Shown here in pieces: positions 49,448 to 63,293 of a DNA stretch of 64,000 bases. The stretch comes from Megalonaias nervosa. Lineage: Eukaryota > Mollusca > Bivalvia > Unionida > Unionidae. The stretch's first letter is position 1; each line of letters opens with the position of its first letter. Location: the NCBI GenBank assembly GCA_016617855.1, contig JAECUM010003202.1, forward strand, positions 80,772 through 144,771, written 5' to 3'. The position numbers and the translations under genes are program-made. Below the pieces are notes generated by a model. The model was not told where the DNA came from, did no database searches, and saw only the letters and a program-made list of their open reading frames with translations.

Positions 49448-49620
49448 CAGTGGCTTGGAAGTTAGCATGCTAGACTTGTGACCAGAAGAGGATTACATTC
49501 AAATTCCTGCCTTTACAAGATTGGTTTGGCCAGCATGGCATATCCTCAGGCAAGGCACTTTACTAATGTTGGCTGCAAACATTCTAACCAATTATGTGTT
49601 GACATCCCTTCAAAAACAAA
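49448..49620 (+). mobile_element. tRNA-related SINE-like insertion
   Basis: A box A-like stretch AGTGGCTTGGAAGTTAGCAT is followed by a worn box B region (GATTACATTCAAATTCC) and then CAGGCAAGGCACTTTACTAA, a phrase found in the conserved central domain of several invertebrate SINEs. It differs from families A and B. The ends are unclear. Confidence 0.45.
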
Positions 49621-49769
49621 GCAAAAAAAATGTATGGCTTTCATGAAAACAAACATGCTTACTGTCCAGATCTTACAGTATTTCTTTGTCCTGTTAGATG
49701 AGATCACCAGGACAAGAACTTTGGAACACAGAGATGCTAAGCAATTGCTTCACTATTTTCACTAGCCTG

Positions 49770-49925
49770 GCATAATTAGGTGCACAATGGCCAGACATAG
49801 GTACAAAAATGACCAGAAGTAGGTTTTAAAAATATGGCCAGACATAATTAGGTACAAAAATGGCCAGACATCAGTAGGTACAAAAATGGCCAGACATAAT
49901 TAGTTATGCAGTGGCAAAATATGTT
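49770..49925. repeat. Short tandem repeat with AATGGCCAGACATAATTAGG
   Basis: The phrase GGCCAGACATAATTAGGTAC, AAAAAT and variants recur about five times with a period near 26-37 bp. Confidence 0.8.
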
Positions 49926-50460
49926 AAATAATATAAATTTTAAAATGTGTAGCCAAACTGTTAGCAGTTGATTGTTGTTCATTGACAGGCTTATGTGTTA
50001 ATGGTGACAATTTACACAGTAAAGAGGTAACCTCTAGTGATGTCTTAATATTTTAATTGTTTTCATGATCTCAGAATTTTATTTATTGTTTCAAAATTTT
50101 CATATGTTAAATCAATTTTCTGTAATGCAGGATTTATGTTCACAATGTTTTTTTTGATTGATATTTTAGATGCATGTGCTATGCTGTATTGATAAGATGT
50201 CTTACATCAGTGTGTGTTTTTAAAACATCCTAGATTAATGTGCATAATACATACCTTTACAAATGCAGTGGTTTCTGTTCTTATTCATGGTGGAGTACTA
50301 CATTTGTTGCATGCATGTATAATGGGGTGATGGATTAAATGCACAGTTACTGTAATTATAAGAATTGAGGAAAGACAATTCAGTGAACAGCACATTTGCT
50401 TTATGCATATGAAAGTGATACTATTGGCATAAATAAAGTTACGTGAGTTTTCATTTCTAG

Positions 50461-50462
<2 letters not shown>

Positions 50463-50508
<46 letters not shown>
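50463..50508. repeat. TA dinucleotide tract
   Basis: An uninterrupted TA run of about 46 bp. Confidence 0.97.
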
Positions 50509-50517
<9 letters not shown>

Positions 50518-50760
50518 CAATTAATTGCTATCTTGTGTGTGCCTTTGAGAGCAAAATATTTAAATTCTTTTCCAAGTTTCTTAAATTTCATCTGTAAATT
50601 TGCATAATTGTATGATTCTCTGTATGACATGAAAAAATTCTGATATTATTTGTCAGATTACTAGACATTACGTCTTTTTTTTATGACATGATGACATAAT
50701 TTTTATGTTGTCATGAATTTCTGTTTTCACTATGTAAATATTAAACATCAGAAATTAGTT

Positions 50761-51012
50761 GTTGTTGTTGTTGTTATAGGGTTAAACGCCATTTTTCAGC
50801 ACAAGATAGGCTATACATGGTGGCCAGTAAAAATGGTGGAGGAAGAACATGGGAAAACCCCGGAAAGAACCACCGACCCATGAGAAGCTACTGGCAAGCT
50901 TTCTCATGTATCTACATTGGCCAAACCCAAGATTTGAACCCATGCAGACAGAGGTGAGAGGGCAGCGATCCGTAATGGTGAGCGCTTTAATCACTCGACC
51001 ACTTGGGACCCG
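50761..51012 (-). mobile_element. Family A SINE, near full length
   Basis: On the - strand it starts GGGTCCCAAGTGGTCGAGTG, carries the box B-like GGGTTCAAATC, and ends GGCGTTTAACCC with a CAA tail (TTG repeats at 50761). A perfect 13-bp duplication TCAGAAATTAGTT flanks it at 50748-50760 and 51013-51025. Confidence 0.93.
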
Positions 51013-51494
51013 TCAGAAATTAGTTAAGTGGTATCTCATTGGTATCATTATGTGAGAAATTACCAATTTAATAACATACCCTACATTTAAAAAATAACCC
51101 ACAGATTATTTTTCTTAATGACATTGATGTTTATTAGCGAGGTTTACTTTCATGTACCTCTGAAAAATATTCCTTTTCTCAGGTGGCAGTATTGATTGGC
51201 TTTTGATGAAGGTATTGAACAACGGTATACCAATACTTCAGTGTATATTAGAATGAATTTCGATAGAATTATATAATTTCATCATCTCATTCTTAGTTTC
51301 AAAATAATGGAATTGTTTATGAATGTTTATTTATTGTGATTTATTTTTAGATTTATTCAGATACATGTTAAGTTACACATTCCTTTATTATAAGTTATTT
51401 CAACATGTTTGAAAATACTTACCTTTTCACCCAGTATGCATGTATCACCTGTCATGTTTACCATTTGTAAACCTGGTTATATACAAACTGAAAT

Positions 51495-51690
51495 CACTAA
51501 GTGGTTAAATTACTGGACTTATGATAAAAAGGGTGTGGATTCAGTTCCCACCATCAGATGAACCTGGATTATCTGCTGTGATACGTCTTTGTGCAGGTTC
51601 TTTTACTCTGCTTTCTTCAATACAAGACAATTTTCAAAAATTTTTTTGTGATATGACACACAGAAAACCAGAACCTGTCTTATTTTCTCC
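51495..51690 (+). mobile_element. tRNA-related SINE-like insertion (tentative)
   Basis: CTAAGTGGTTAAATTACTGG resembles box A, and GTGGATTCAGTTCCC about 30 bp later resembles box B. The downstream part is not similar to families A or B. No target duplication was found. Confidence 0.35.
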
Positions 51691-52119
51691 ATGTGCATTT
51701 ATATAAGAGAATATATCTTTATTTGGGACCAATTCTTGACATGAGATTATTTTGGAAAATACTGTATATATTAGGAAGTTAGTTTGTGAAGTAGGCTTTC
51801 TGCATTATGTTATAAAGATGTATTAATCCATGTTTTCATTTATTGAAGCTTGGAGTTGTTCTCTTGCTTAAGCATGCTAAGATATTGGTAGTGGTGTCAT
51901 CAGTGATAAAATTTCCCAACATCATGGGGGAAAGTAAGTGCATTATGGAGAGATTTAGAGTAGTGGACCACTTGCCATAGAACTTGTTTGATTTTTTATC
52001 TGAAGTAGCTATTTTTTTTTTAATGCTTTCCTTGGCTAGGTCATCTTTGAACCTTTTTGTCAATTGTTTTTTTCAAAAATGCCACAAGTTTTATTATCCC
52101 TTTATGTGAACTAGTAAAG

Positions 52120-52265
52120 AAGGCATGTGCAACTTCTCCACTGTGACCACAGCGCTGGCTGCATAAACAAATTTTAAAGCCAGTCTTATGATATCAATAA
52201 ATGGAATAAGCCAGATCACAGGCTGGATCTAGCTCATGGGCCGGGTCATAGGTTGCACATGCCTT
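52120..52265. mobile_element. hAT MITE with perfect ends
   Basis: This 146-bp element has perfect 14-bp terminal inverted repeats (AAGGCATGTGCAAC) and a perfect 8-bp target duplication TAGTAAAG at 52112-52119 and 52266-52273. It has no coding capacity. The 8-bp duplication indicates a hAT-type transposase. Confidence 0.9.
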
Positions 52266-52273
52266 TAGTAAAG

Positions 52274-55200
52274 TTAGCAACAGTAACTGTTGTCGATCTA
52301 TTGAAAATATTGTGAAACTCATTTCTCTATTCTATTGAATTAATGGGCAGTGCATATATTTTTTTGATATAATTTACCTGATCATTTATAAATGCAGTCT
52401 TTATATTTTATATAAGAGAATTATTGAACTTCCAGTAACCTTTACCCCTGTAACATAATCTGATGACACTTTTAACAATAATGAAATTATATTATGATCT
52501 GTTACACATCCTGACACTATGTCAGCTTTAATAATTAGTGACAAGATATATTCTGACACCAAGACAAATATATAGTCTAAAAAATATAGACAATTTCAAA
52601 GGATTTGTCTTTTGTCCAAGTTGAACACAATCCAGTTTCATGGAAAGACTGCCAAAGAGCAGGTTTTCTTGTGTGCATTTTTTTTCTACGTCACATATAT
52701 ATGCCAGAATTGGGCACAGAAATATTTCTTTTGGAACATTTACCATAAACACAAAAATGATTGTTTACTGTTTGTGTGGGAAAAGAGACAGAAAAGAGAG
52801 TATGATACAAATGTGTTGAAAGTCCTGTGATGTAACATTAGACACTGTAAAATGACAAGTTAACAATTTTTGTAAACTTTTGGAATTGCAATCTAAGTTT
52901 AAGTGTAATGCTATAAACGTTTTGAGAATACATGACTTTATGTGAAAGAAGTTTTTTTGCAGTCATTACAGATATTGATCCATGTGTCAATCTTAGCCGT
53001 TCTGCATGAGTCAGTAATCAAATTATGTAAAATATGGAAAAGTGCTTTTTCTGTATTTTTTTTTATGCCTTAACAGTAGTTATCATTGGCTTTTAGTAGA
53101 TTATCACACACCTGCAAATGTAACATGTTTTATTGGTAAAGTGTCAGAATTTTTGGTTGTAACATCATCAATATACTGTTGGATGATTTGGTGACATTCA
53201 GACATCATGGCTATTCTTGTAACATTATGCCACAGGGAATTATATTTTCTGATTTTGTTGATGAATACCACATTGTGTGTTAGCATATGGATCACAGTCC
53301 TATGTTGGAGCATCTGAGAATGTTAATCATGGTTTTACAGTCACAAATTAAGTTCTATCAAGTTAGCATTGCTTTTAAAGTAGAACTATTTTCATTAATT
53401 ATCCCCTGTTGGCTTCATTATAATGTACAGCGTAGTTATGCAGTTATATCAAGCACAGTAAGAATGGGGCTTTGGCCCCATTTAGCAAAGCTAGCTCTTG
53501 TACAAATTGTCTGTACAGTGGTCAGTTTGAAAAATATCCATTTTCAATTTTATATTTATAATCTTCTCTAATGATTTACTCCATGGAGTAATTCAACAGA
53601 GAATACAGATTTTAGTACCAAAATTCAAGGAAAGCAAAGAAAATCTTTTTTTTCTTTTACAAATTCATGAATCTTATGTTCAGAAATTAATATTCTACAC
53701 AATACCGAAACACTTCCCTTTGTACAGACCTAAAATGTACATATGATGCAATGGCAAGTATTTGCATGACATTCTAGTGTATTGCTCTGATTCAGTTTTT
53801 TGAAGCACACAGTACATGCAATATAATTCAGTTGGTACACACATCAAGCTGTGCTCTTTTCTCCTAGGTCATGCCTATTTCTTATTAGAAAATTTCTTCA
53901 AGACTAAGAGAAGTCAGATAATACTCATTAGCTAATTAAACAGGTTTTTATGTCCCATCATGGCAATGGTAGAAGGATAATGTGGTACCCTTGCCAGTCC
54001 AACCATTCATCTGTGTGTCTGTCAAATCACACCATATTTAGGTTTTGTATCTTAGGTTATTTCATGCACTTTGGTGGGGCATATGTATTCCGTGAAAACA
54101 TTTATGGTTGTTCTAAGGTTTGATTTTGGATAGAGATTATACACTGTTTGCTGTGAACAAACGTTTGCCATAGCATGGGAGAAGAGTATGAGCCCATGAA
54201 TTCAAAGTCCTTTCTGAGTATTCAGGCAAATGTTTGCACACAACAAATCATGCATGACCATTATTTTTACATGGTCACTAGCTTCATATATGAACAATTT
54301 ACCAAATACCTACAACATGAAAAAAAAATTATCAGCAGCCTGTGCAATTCATGATTTTTTTAATATTTTTGACTTTACAAAATCACTAATCTGGTTCTGC
54401 CCTGGCTGTTACCTGCATAGATAATATGCAGATATCAGTTTGGTGAAAAGACAGCAAAAACTATACACCCACTGCAGTTTGTTTTCATCAAACTGATACA
54501 TTTTGATTTCATCTCTTGAGAAAGAGTTAATATCTTTGATATTGTGGTGTCATAATGAATATGACATTAAAAAAAATTACTTGGTTCTTATACAGCCAAA
54601 TTGTTTTTACAATATTCTTTTTGACTGTTACAAATTTTCATTTCCTTTGCTCAGAGGTGTCAATTGGGATTCTTTGTTTTCATTATTAGCTTGATTTAAT
54701 CATAGTCAAGACTTGGTTTCTTCCCCCAAGACCTGGTTTGGCTTTTCATTTCATAACGATAACTTGAGCAAGCCAGATAACCCAGGCTTCAAATTCATAT
54801 GTATTAAACCAGATAAAACTGGTCTTATCTTTAGAAAATGAAAGAAAGAAAACCCGAGTCATCAAGAAGCACTTGATTTTATGTTGAAAAGAGCCAAATT
54901 CTGAATGAGAATGAGAAAACAACTTGATTCTGTTTTAAAGCAATACAATACTGTTTGTTATGAATAGTTTGATATCAGTAACACAGCATATGTATATGTC
55001 ATTTTCTAGTTGTGTAGTTTCTGTCTTGTAGTGGGAAACAGATGATACGGGTTACAAACAGATATATTAATAATCTATAAAATAAGCTACTCAGTGAAAA
55101 GGCCACACACATAATTTGTATTTTTTCTGCACACATTTTATACTTGTTTTAATTAGCGATGACTGTCCAAGTTCATGATTAAATTATTGTAATAGCAATA

Positions 55201-55540
55201 TGATTTTTTTTTACTTACATCATGTGTCATTTACATAATTTTTATTACTTTATGCCTTGGCAACAAGATGGATTTGTTTTTATGTTGTTCTTGGTACATT
55301 ATATTAATAATAAAGAGAATAATCCTTCAATATTTTTGTTCTTCTGACATTAACAACAAAATGTGGTAACTTCAGCAGAATAAATTGGTCATGGTTGACA
55401 AGTATATTTCCTATTTGTCAGATACAGTCCATATTATTGTTGTCTCTTTCCCTCTTGTCAGTTTTTCTCCTGGAAATTTTTAGTAGTTCAATGACTACAT
55501 TATTGTTTGGGTCATCATTTTGACAGATAAGAGATAAGTT
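52274..55540. other. Intergenic sequence without recognised features
   Basis: AT-rich DNA with scattered short open frames, including a 94-codon one at 53287-53571. None has a domain, signal or codon pattern I can defend. Confidence 0.5.
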
Positions 55541-55544
55541 AGCA

Positions 55545-55700
55545 TTCATTACTTTAACAGGTAATACAGTTTAATGTTCATTACGTTGACAGATAAGACA
55601 GAAGTTACCATTCTTTATTTTGACAGGTAAGACAAAGGTTGCCATTCTTTATTTTGACAGGTAAGACAGAAGTTGCCATTCATTATAGTTACAGATAAGA
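55545..55700. repeat. Tandem repeat around TTGACAGGTAAGACAGAAGT
   Basis: About five units with a period near 36-38 bp share TTTTGACAGGTAAGACARAG and TTGCCATTCTTTA. Donor-like GGTAAG strings are part of the unit. Confidence 0.8.
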
Positions 55701-56138
55701 CTTACGTCAGCATATCACGACTGTTGTACGACAGTTCAGGTACTTCCTTTTAGTATAACACTGCAAAAGGCAGTCACATTTTCTGCTGTTAATTCCTTGA
55801 TAATCCATGGATATTTGTGCATACAAGTACAGTGCTTTTTTACTATTTAACCCTGATTTTACTGCTGCCATTCTCATAACGTGCATGGTCATGGATCCCG
55901 GGGGTGGGGGGGTGTCTTCAGATACATTATCAGATCAAAATATATATGGAATAAAAGCAACTCCCTTGCAAATGCAACCCTTCCAAGCTATGAAAGGTGT
56001 TCACCATGACTTCTGGCTGGTTTCAGGAATAAAAGTGTTAGAAATACATCTGTTGGTCTAGGTGGAAGTCAGACAACTAGAGTGGTCTCCCCTAGGATAG
56101 AGGGATTGGTATCAAACCCTGTAAAAACACTTGGTATG

Positions 56139-56365
56139 GTATCGTGGGTTTAACTTAGGGTTTTTTTCTTCAGAAAATTATAGGCTATACATGGTGACCA
56201 GTATATTTGGTGGAGGAAGAATCACCTCAAAGAACCACGGACCCACGGAAAGCTACTGGCAAGCTTTCTCATACCCACGTTAGTCTAGCCAAGACTCGAA
56301 CAAAGGCGATACGTGTGGGTGATCTGTAAAGGCAAGCGCCTTAGACACCTCTGCGCTGTATCAAA
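56139..56365 (-). mobile_element. Divergent family A-like SINE
   Basis: It keeps the family A order on the - strand (head near 56350, AAGCTTGCCAGTAGCTTTCC, CTTCCTCCACCAAATATACT, CATGTATAGCCTATAATTTT) with many substitutions and a disturbed box B (TTTGTTCGAGTC). No clear target duplication was found, so it is probably an older insertion. Confidence 0.7.
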
Positions 56366-56779
56366 ACGTCAGCTATTACATCTGTTCATGCCTGGCCAAG
56401 GCCTGACAAAATCCAATCCACTCTGTGCATATTCATCAGTTGAGTGATTCCTTGGAGTTTTCTCACGTTATTTCATCAATTTTTTTGTAAATTGAGCTAC
56501 TCTCGGCACCATTTAAATTTTCTCACCAGGTCTATAGTACTTGTACTTCAACTCGGTACTTTACCCTTTTGTAAGTCATTTCAGTAAATGTCAAATAAAT
56601 CATTAATTTCATGTAATAGGATATAATGGCAATTTTTTTCAGGCATTTATCTTAATTCATAGCATCCTCATGACAGTTAAGTTCGGTTCAGCACAATGCT
56701 TGATTCATTTCGCCTGTATATACACTTTTGTTGCTTTTTCTGATTTCATGTATCAACAACAGTGAGCAAGATTATGTTT

Positions 56780-57760
56780 ATAAGGCGTAGGTGTTTCAGT
56801 TATCAGGGATGTTCATCCCACTTGTATTAGTTGGATTGGGTGCAAATCGTACCTTACGTGCGATGTGTGCTCACAGTGGCCAGTGGGAAAATGGGCGACC
56901 GTCGCAGCCAAATAATTGATGCAAGTGAAGTTCTTAGAAACGTACTCACAAGGACAGAGATGCCCTCATTAACACCAATAACGATATCTGCATCGCCAGT
57001 TTTCTGACTGACTTTTTGAAGGCAGAAAACTTTCGGATTGAGAAGAGGTCGGTATTCATTGACATGTCAGACTTCTCGCACAGCTCTCTCAATGCTACAA
57101 CCAGAACGTGTCTTCATGGCACAGCATTTCAGGCCAATACCAGCATGATATGATGGTCAAATGGCGCTAGTCACGGACATCGCATCATCACATGTAGACC
57201 TCGTCTGACCCCCGCAGATCGCCTTCCTATCTTACGTTCCCCAGAAACTTTTGATTACCAGACCAAATGGTCACAGTTTTAGACTATATGAAGTCCCATC
57301 TAAGCATATGAGAGAACCTCGCCAGGCTTACGGTGGATATTTTACTGAAAGATCAAACGCCGGAAATCACGATTGGTGCAGAATCCAACACGACTAGATT
57401 CAGTGCTCATGTCCCATTCTTATTTCAGGTCTGCGGGATGCTTTACGAATATCAAGTCCCAGGAAATTTAGGCCACAAGAAATTCTTTTCAATCGTGGCA
57501 GGAAATGCTAAACATATTTTCTCTTTCCTTTTCTTTTCAACAATATAGTCCGCAAAGGCATATTCCTGACATATATGCAGCAGACCTGGCACGAAACGCA
57601 GGCTCTAGTTTAAAAGTCCAAACTCGGATACGATACTGGAATGCATCTAGTTTTATGAAATTTAACCTTTTAAATGAGGTACTCGAACGGAGAAAAATCC
57701 TGAAAGTTACGTCGTTATAATTTCATGATTTTTCAAGATATAGACTATCAAAGGATCTGG
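56780..57760. other. CpG-richer stretch of unknown nature
   Basis: CpG dinucleotides are clearly more frequent here than in the SVOP introns. The first readable + strand frame (MGDRRSQIIDASEVLRNVLT from about 56892) stops after 38 codons, and other frames stop often. I do not recognise any domain. It could be an exon-containing region, an unmethylated element or an old insertion. Confidence 0.3.
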
Positions 57761-59200
<1,440 letters not shown>

Positions 59201-59392
59201 TATCTACGATGTATTATTGATATACCACGAGATGTGTACATTTTTCATTACAAGGAAATGAGGCTTGCATTGTTTCCATTGAATGAAATATTTACACAAC
59301 GAGTGGTAAAACAGGCGTAAAGCGTACATACTACACGCATATTTTATCTATATCACATACAAATACACATACTAACATTTACAACCTAGTTA

Positions 59393-59745
59393 TACCGCTC
59401 AGGTGGCTTAGTAGTTAAAGCGTCCACCTCGGATGCGGGACGTCGCGGGTTCGAACCCCGACAGTCATCCCAAAGACTTATAAAAATGGTACTAACAGCT
59501 GCCTCGCTAGGCGCTCATAGGTTAGTGTTAGGTTCCACAGTGTTAGTGTTAGGACTGGTCGGCCTTGTGTCAGGATAATGTGACTGGGTGGGACATCATT
59601 CTACATGTCTGCGGCATGATGCCCCAGTGCTAGACATCACTATAAACTGCCACACTGCAGACATCGTAGCGATATGACTGAAGAAAAAAAACCGTTAAAG
59701 CTACATTAAAAATCCAAAGCACACACACACACACACACACACACA
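59393..59745 (+). mobile_element. Family B SINE, best-preserved head
   Basis: Box A-like GGTGGCTTAGTAGTTAAAGC and box B GGGTTCGAACCCC are followed by the family body, with an extra duplicated GGTTAGTGTTAGG block, and a CA tail of about 26 bp. A 13-bp duplication TACAACCKAGTTA flanks it at 59380-59392 and 59746-59758 with one mismatch. The box B is the closest to a functional tRNA gene in the window. Confidence 0.93.
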
Positions 59746-59759
59746 TACAACCGAGTTAA

Positions 59760-60499
59760 TATTGACTACAGGCGATTGTGTATTGACGAATTTAAACTCT
59801 TTAAACCCAGTGTATCCGCCACAAATGTAATTCTGTATTTCTTGCCGTGATTCACAATCCTCCTTACAAATTGATGAGTTGCTTCTTTTCTTTTTCGAGC
59901 TTTTATTTTCATTCGTATTGATTAAATAAATATAAGACACAGTTATGATTTAAATATGAAAGATGGTTTAAACGAAGAAAATAGAGCACTACGAGCACAG
60001 AATGGTTAACTTCTTGAACACTAACAGTGCAGTCACTCCCATACCGGCGAGTATATTTAAATGAGTGGAGATTATCAACTAAACGAAATGATGAACCAAC
60101 AAGAGGTAAGTCAAATATTTAAATTGATTTACAGTTGATCAAAGTCATTATTGTGCTGTAATTAAAATTGCTATCGACCATAAGAGTATTGTTATCCTTC
60201 ATCCTTCTCGTTCCCCTTTCCGTTGGTCGGTTTGTCTATCAATTTTGCTATCATTCATAGTTCCACACAGGTGTGTAGTGCTGTGGGAATGGCGTTCCCT
60301 TACATTTTTGCGCGTTCCCTTAATTTTTTGCGCTCGCTACTCCCACATCGGAGTAACCTGCGTTCCAGCACTTCTTTATTGCGTTCTCTCGCCTTTATAT
60401 TTAGCACTACACCACTGGGTCCAAAGATATCGTCGCAAGACAAGGACGAAAATCCGCTGTGCTAGTTTATCCGCTGATGTTAGCCCGTATATTGCTACG

Positions 60500-60546
<47 letters not shown>

Positions 60547-61400
60547 GGGGGGGGGCGGTTGCAGAGACTTACCATAAGGTTATTTTATTTATTATCCATC
60601 CCTTTGTTCTCTTTTGGCAGATTAATCTGCTGCATGACCAACTAACACAGTGAGAGAAAAGTGAGGGGAGCGACCTTCGGACATTTTTAATATTTAAAAA
60701 TAATCCGTTTTTTAACCTTATTATAGGTTTTAAAAAAATTAAGAGAAAAAGACCACAAAAAAAAGAACAAAAGCATTCAATAGATTACAGTATGCGTGCG
60801 CCACCTAAGAAATTAACCGAATGTCTCGACATGCTATTGCAGCTTTATATCATAGGTATTGTTAACATTGTAACCAAATTCCATCCAACGTGCACACATA
60901 CCGTTACGACAACCAAGGTTCATGTAGGTTACACTTGGTTTACAGCAAATATGCTTCCGAAATAAATGTAGTCAAACCTTACTAATTCTGGGTCACTGAG
61001 AACGAAAATGATGCTTAAAACTGTTGATTGGCTCAAGTTTTAAAGATATGATACTGCATCAGTATATACGACCCTTGACTTGGGAATGGCGGATCATAAG
61101 TGAGTTATAAAGGGAAGGGATCTCAGTTTAAACCAGAAATGACTAAAATACACCTTTGACTGGATCTATGTATAAATCTATGACTGGGTTTGGACAGTAC
61201 TTGCTTTTTAGGCAAAACAACGAATGATCAATCTGACGCTGGCATTACGTCATACATGATATGAACTGCATCATGTTACTCCTGAAAGTCATGGATGATG
61301 CAATCATAACTAAGCTTACATCACTCTGCTGAACAAATTGCCCTGCTCTTATATTTGTCAGTGTTTGATTTTGCAAAGGGACACATTTCTGTTTAGCCAA
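59760..61400. other. Intergenic sequence with a possible small MITE and an AG tract
   Basis: GTGTAGTGCT (60273-60282) and its complement AGCACTACAC (60403-60412) bracket about 140 bp of CpG-richer DNA and may mark a small inverted-repeat element. An AG run of about 36 bp is at 60507-60542. No gene is recognised. Confidence 0.45.
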
Positions 61401-61411
61401 AGTGAGCAGAG

Positions 61412-63293
61412 ATGCCTCGTACTTCTACTATGTTTGTGGTGAAGTGACTTTTGCATCACAAAAGCACAGTATAACCAATATGGTTAAGAAAGCCTATCAT
61501 CTTTGTTTTGGCTGCAAAATTGGAAATCAGGTCAAGAGGTGGGCCCCACACATATGCTACAACACTTGTGCAACAAATCTTCGCCATTGGTTGAACAGGA
61601 AAAGGAAATCTATGCCTTTTGCAGGGCCAATGATTTGGAGAGAGCCAAAAGATCATATCAGCAATTGTTACTTTTGCATGGTGCCTCTAGTTGGGAAATG
61701 TGTGTCAAAGAAGAAAAAAGTGAACTGTGCATTATCCAAACGTTCCATCAGCTACACGCCCAGTATCCCACGGAGAAGGACTGCCGGTTCCTGCTGCACC
61801 AGAATCTTTCTCACTTGAGTCCGACGAGGAAGAGGAAGAGGATGAAACTTCTAGTCCTGAACTATCAGTATCACATGACCAATATTTTCTTCCATCCTCC
61901 TCCTCTGAACCACACATCATAACACAAGGTGAATTAAATGAACTTGTCAGGGATTTGGAACTATCCAAGAGTAAGGCAGAGCTGTTGGGCTCCAGACTAC
62001 AGCAGTGGTATCTCCTGGCAGGTGATGTTAGGGTTTCCATGTTCCGTGGCCGTCAAAAGGATCTTGTCCCCCAGTGGCGTTGCGAGTGTACTTAGCGCCC
62101 GGGGACAAAACATAAACTTGGTGCCCCGTTACTTGGCGCCCGGGGACAAAACATAAACTTTGCGCCCCCTTCGAGTGCATCTGAGATAACGAATAGTTTT
62201 ATTTTCCTCATTTTGGCGCCCCTGGCACATGGCGCTGCACAACTGTACCCCTCCCCCCCCCCCCCGCCCTCCCTAAGCTACGCCACTGAACTTGTCCCAT
62301 TCTTCTGCATGGAAGGTGATCTTGTAGCCTGCAACAACATCGATGGTGTGATGGCAGCCCTCAACATCGTTCATGATCCAGATGAGTAGAGACTGTTTAT
62401 TGGTTCATCGCAGACGAGTCTTAAATCTGTTTTGCTGCATAATGGCAATGTTTTGCCATCAATTCCAGTTGGTCATGCAGTCCATATGAAGGAAACCTAT
62501 GAAAAATTGAAAAAACTTTTGAGGTGCATAAACTATGACCAACATCAGTGGCAGCTATTGTGGAGATTTGAAGATTCTTGCTTTCTTGCTTGGTCTGCAG
62601 ACTGGATACACAAAGTACTGCTGTTTTCTCTGCGAATGGGATTGTCGTCCGAGAGATTCACACTACATCAAGATAGATTGGCCACTCCGACAATCACTGA
62701 AACCTGTGAAGAAAGGTGTTCAGCATCCACCACTTGTTGAATCAAGGATGATTTTGTTACCATCCTTGCACATCTAGCTGGATCTGATGAAGAACTTTGT
62801 CAAGGTCATGGACAAAACGCAAGCAGCTTTCAAGTACCTTCGTGGAAAATTTTCAAGCTTAAGTGAAGCTGTGATGAAGGAAGATGTCTTTGTTGGTCCT
62901 CAGATTCGTGAACTCTTCGAGATGATGCATTCCTGTACTGCGTGGCAATGAAAGACAGCATGGAAAGCCTTCCAGTTATTGTCAACAAATTATCTCGGAA
63001 ACAACAAGGCAGACAACTACAGGGAGTTGGTGAAAAACCTCATCAAGGCATACAAAAGCTTTGGTTGCAACATGTCACTAAAGATACATTTTTTGCACTC
63101 TCATCTAGATTTTGTTCCACCGGACTGCGGAGCAGTGAGCGACAAGCGCGGCGAGCGATTTCACCATAACATTGCAACAATGGAGAAACGCTATCATGGC
63201 AAATGGAGCCCATCAATGCTTGCAGACTATTGTTGGACAGTGACAAGAGACGCTCTATTTAATGAATACAAGAGACAAGCCAAGAAGTGCTGA
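61412..63293 (+). pseudogene. Broken copy of a cysteine-rich, repeat-associated protein of unknown function
   Basis: Recognisable blocks in order are YYVCGEVTF, LCFGCKIGNQ, WAPHICYNTC and CYFC (a Cys-rich, possibly zinc-binding start), an acidic stretch SDEEEEEDE, LLGSRLQQW, LLHNGNVLPSIPVGHAVHMK, GDLKILAFLLGLQTGYTKYC with CFLCEWD, FVGPQIREL, NMSLKIHFLHSHLDF, GERFHHNIATMEKRYHGKWS and MLADYCWT. From memory this order belongs to a protein family present in many copies in several invertebrate genomes; its function is not known to me. Defects include a frameshift near 61.72 kb, a MITE at 62071-62290, TAG at 62387-62389, a frameshift near 62.56 kb, TAG near 62.775 kb and TGA at 62949-62951. The stop at 63291-63293 may be the native end. 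Confidence 0.75.
62071..62290. mobile_element. Small MITE inserted in the pseudogene
   Basis: The ends CAGTGGCGTTGC (from 62072) and GCTACGCCACTG (to 62288) are inverted repeats with one mismatch. The host 8-mer CTTGTCCC occurs at 62063-62070 and 62291-62298, a likely target duplication. The CAGTGGCGTAGC-type end and 8-bp duplication suggest hAT. Inside, a 40-bp block with GCGCCCGGGGACAAAACATA is tandemly duplicated, and a C-rich run lies near the right end. Total added length is 228 bp, so the reading frame on both sides is the same. Confidence 0.8.

Noticed and set aside
51836..52063. A 75-codon - strand frame with a Lys-rich start.
   Set aside because: No recognisable domain, splice context or repeats support it.
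53287..53571. A 94-codon + strand frame in intergenic DNA.
   Set aside because: The composition is that of random AT-rich sequence and no family resemblance was seen.
57333..57720. Two overlapping 71-codon frames in the CpG-richer stretch, considered as exons of a new gene.
   Set aside because: No domain and no consistent exon structure could be built; the stretch is kept only as an unexplained CpG-richer region.
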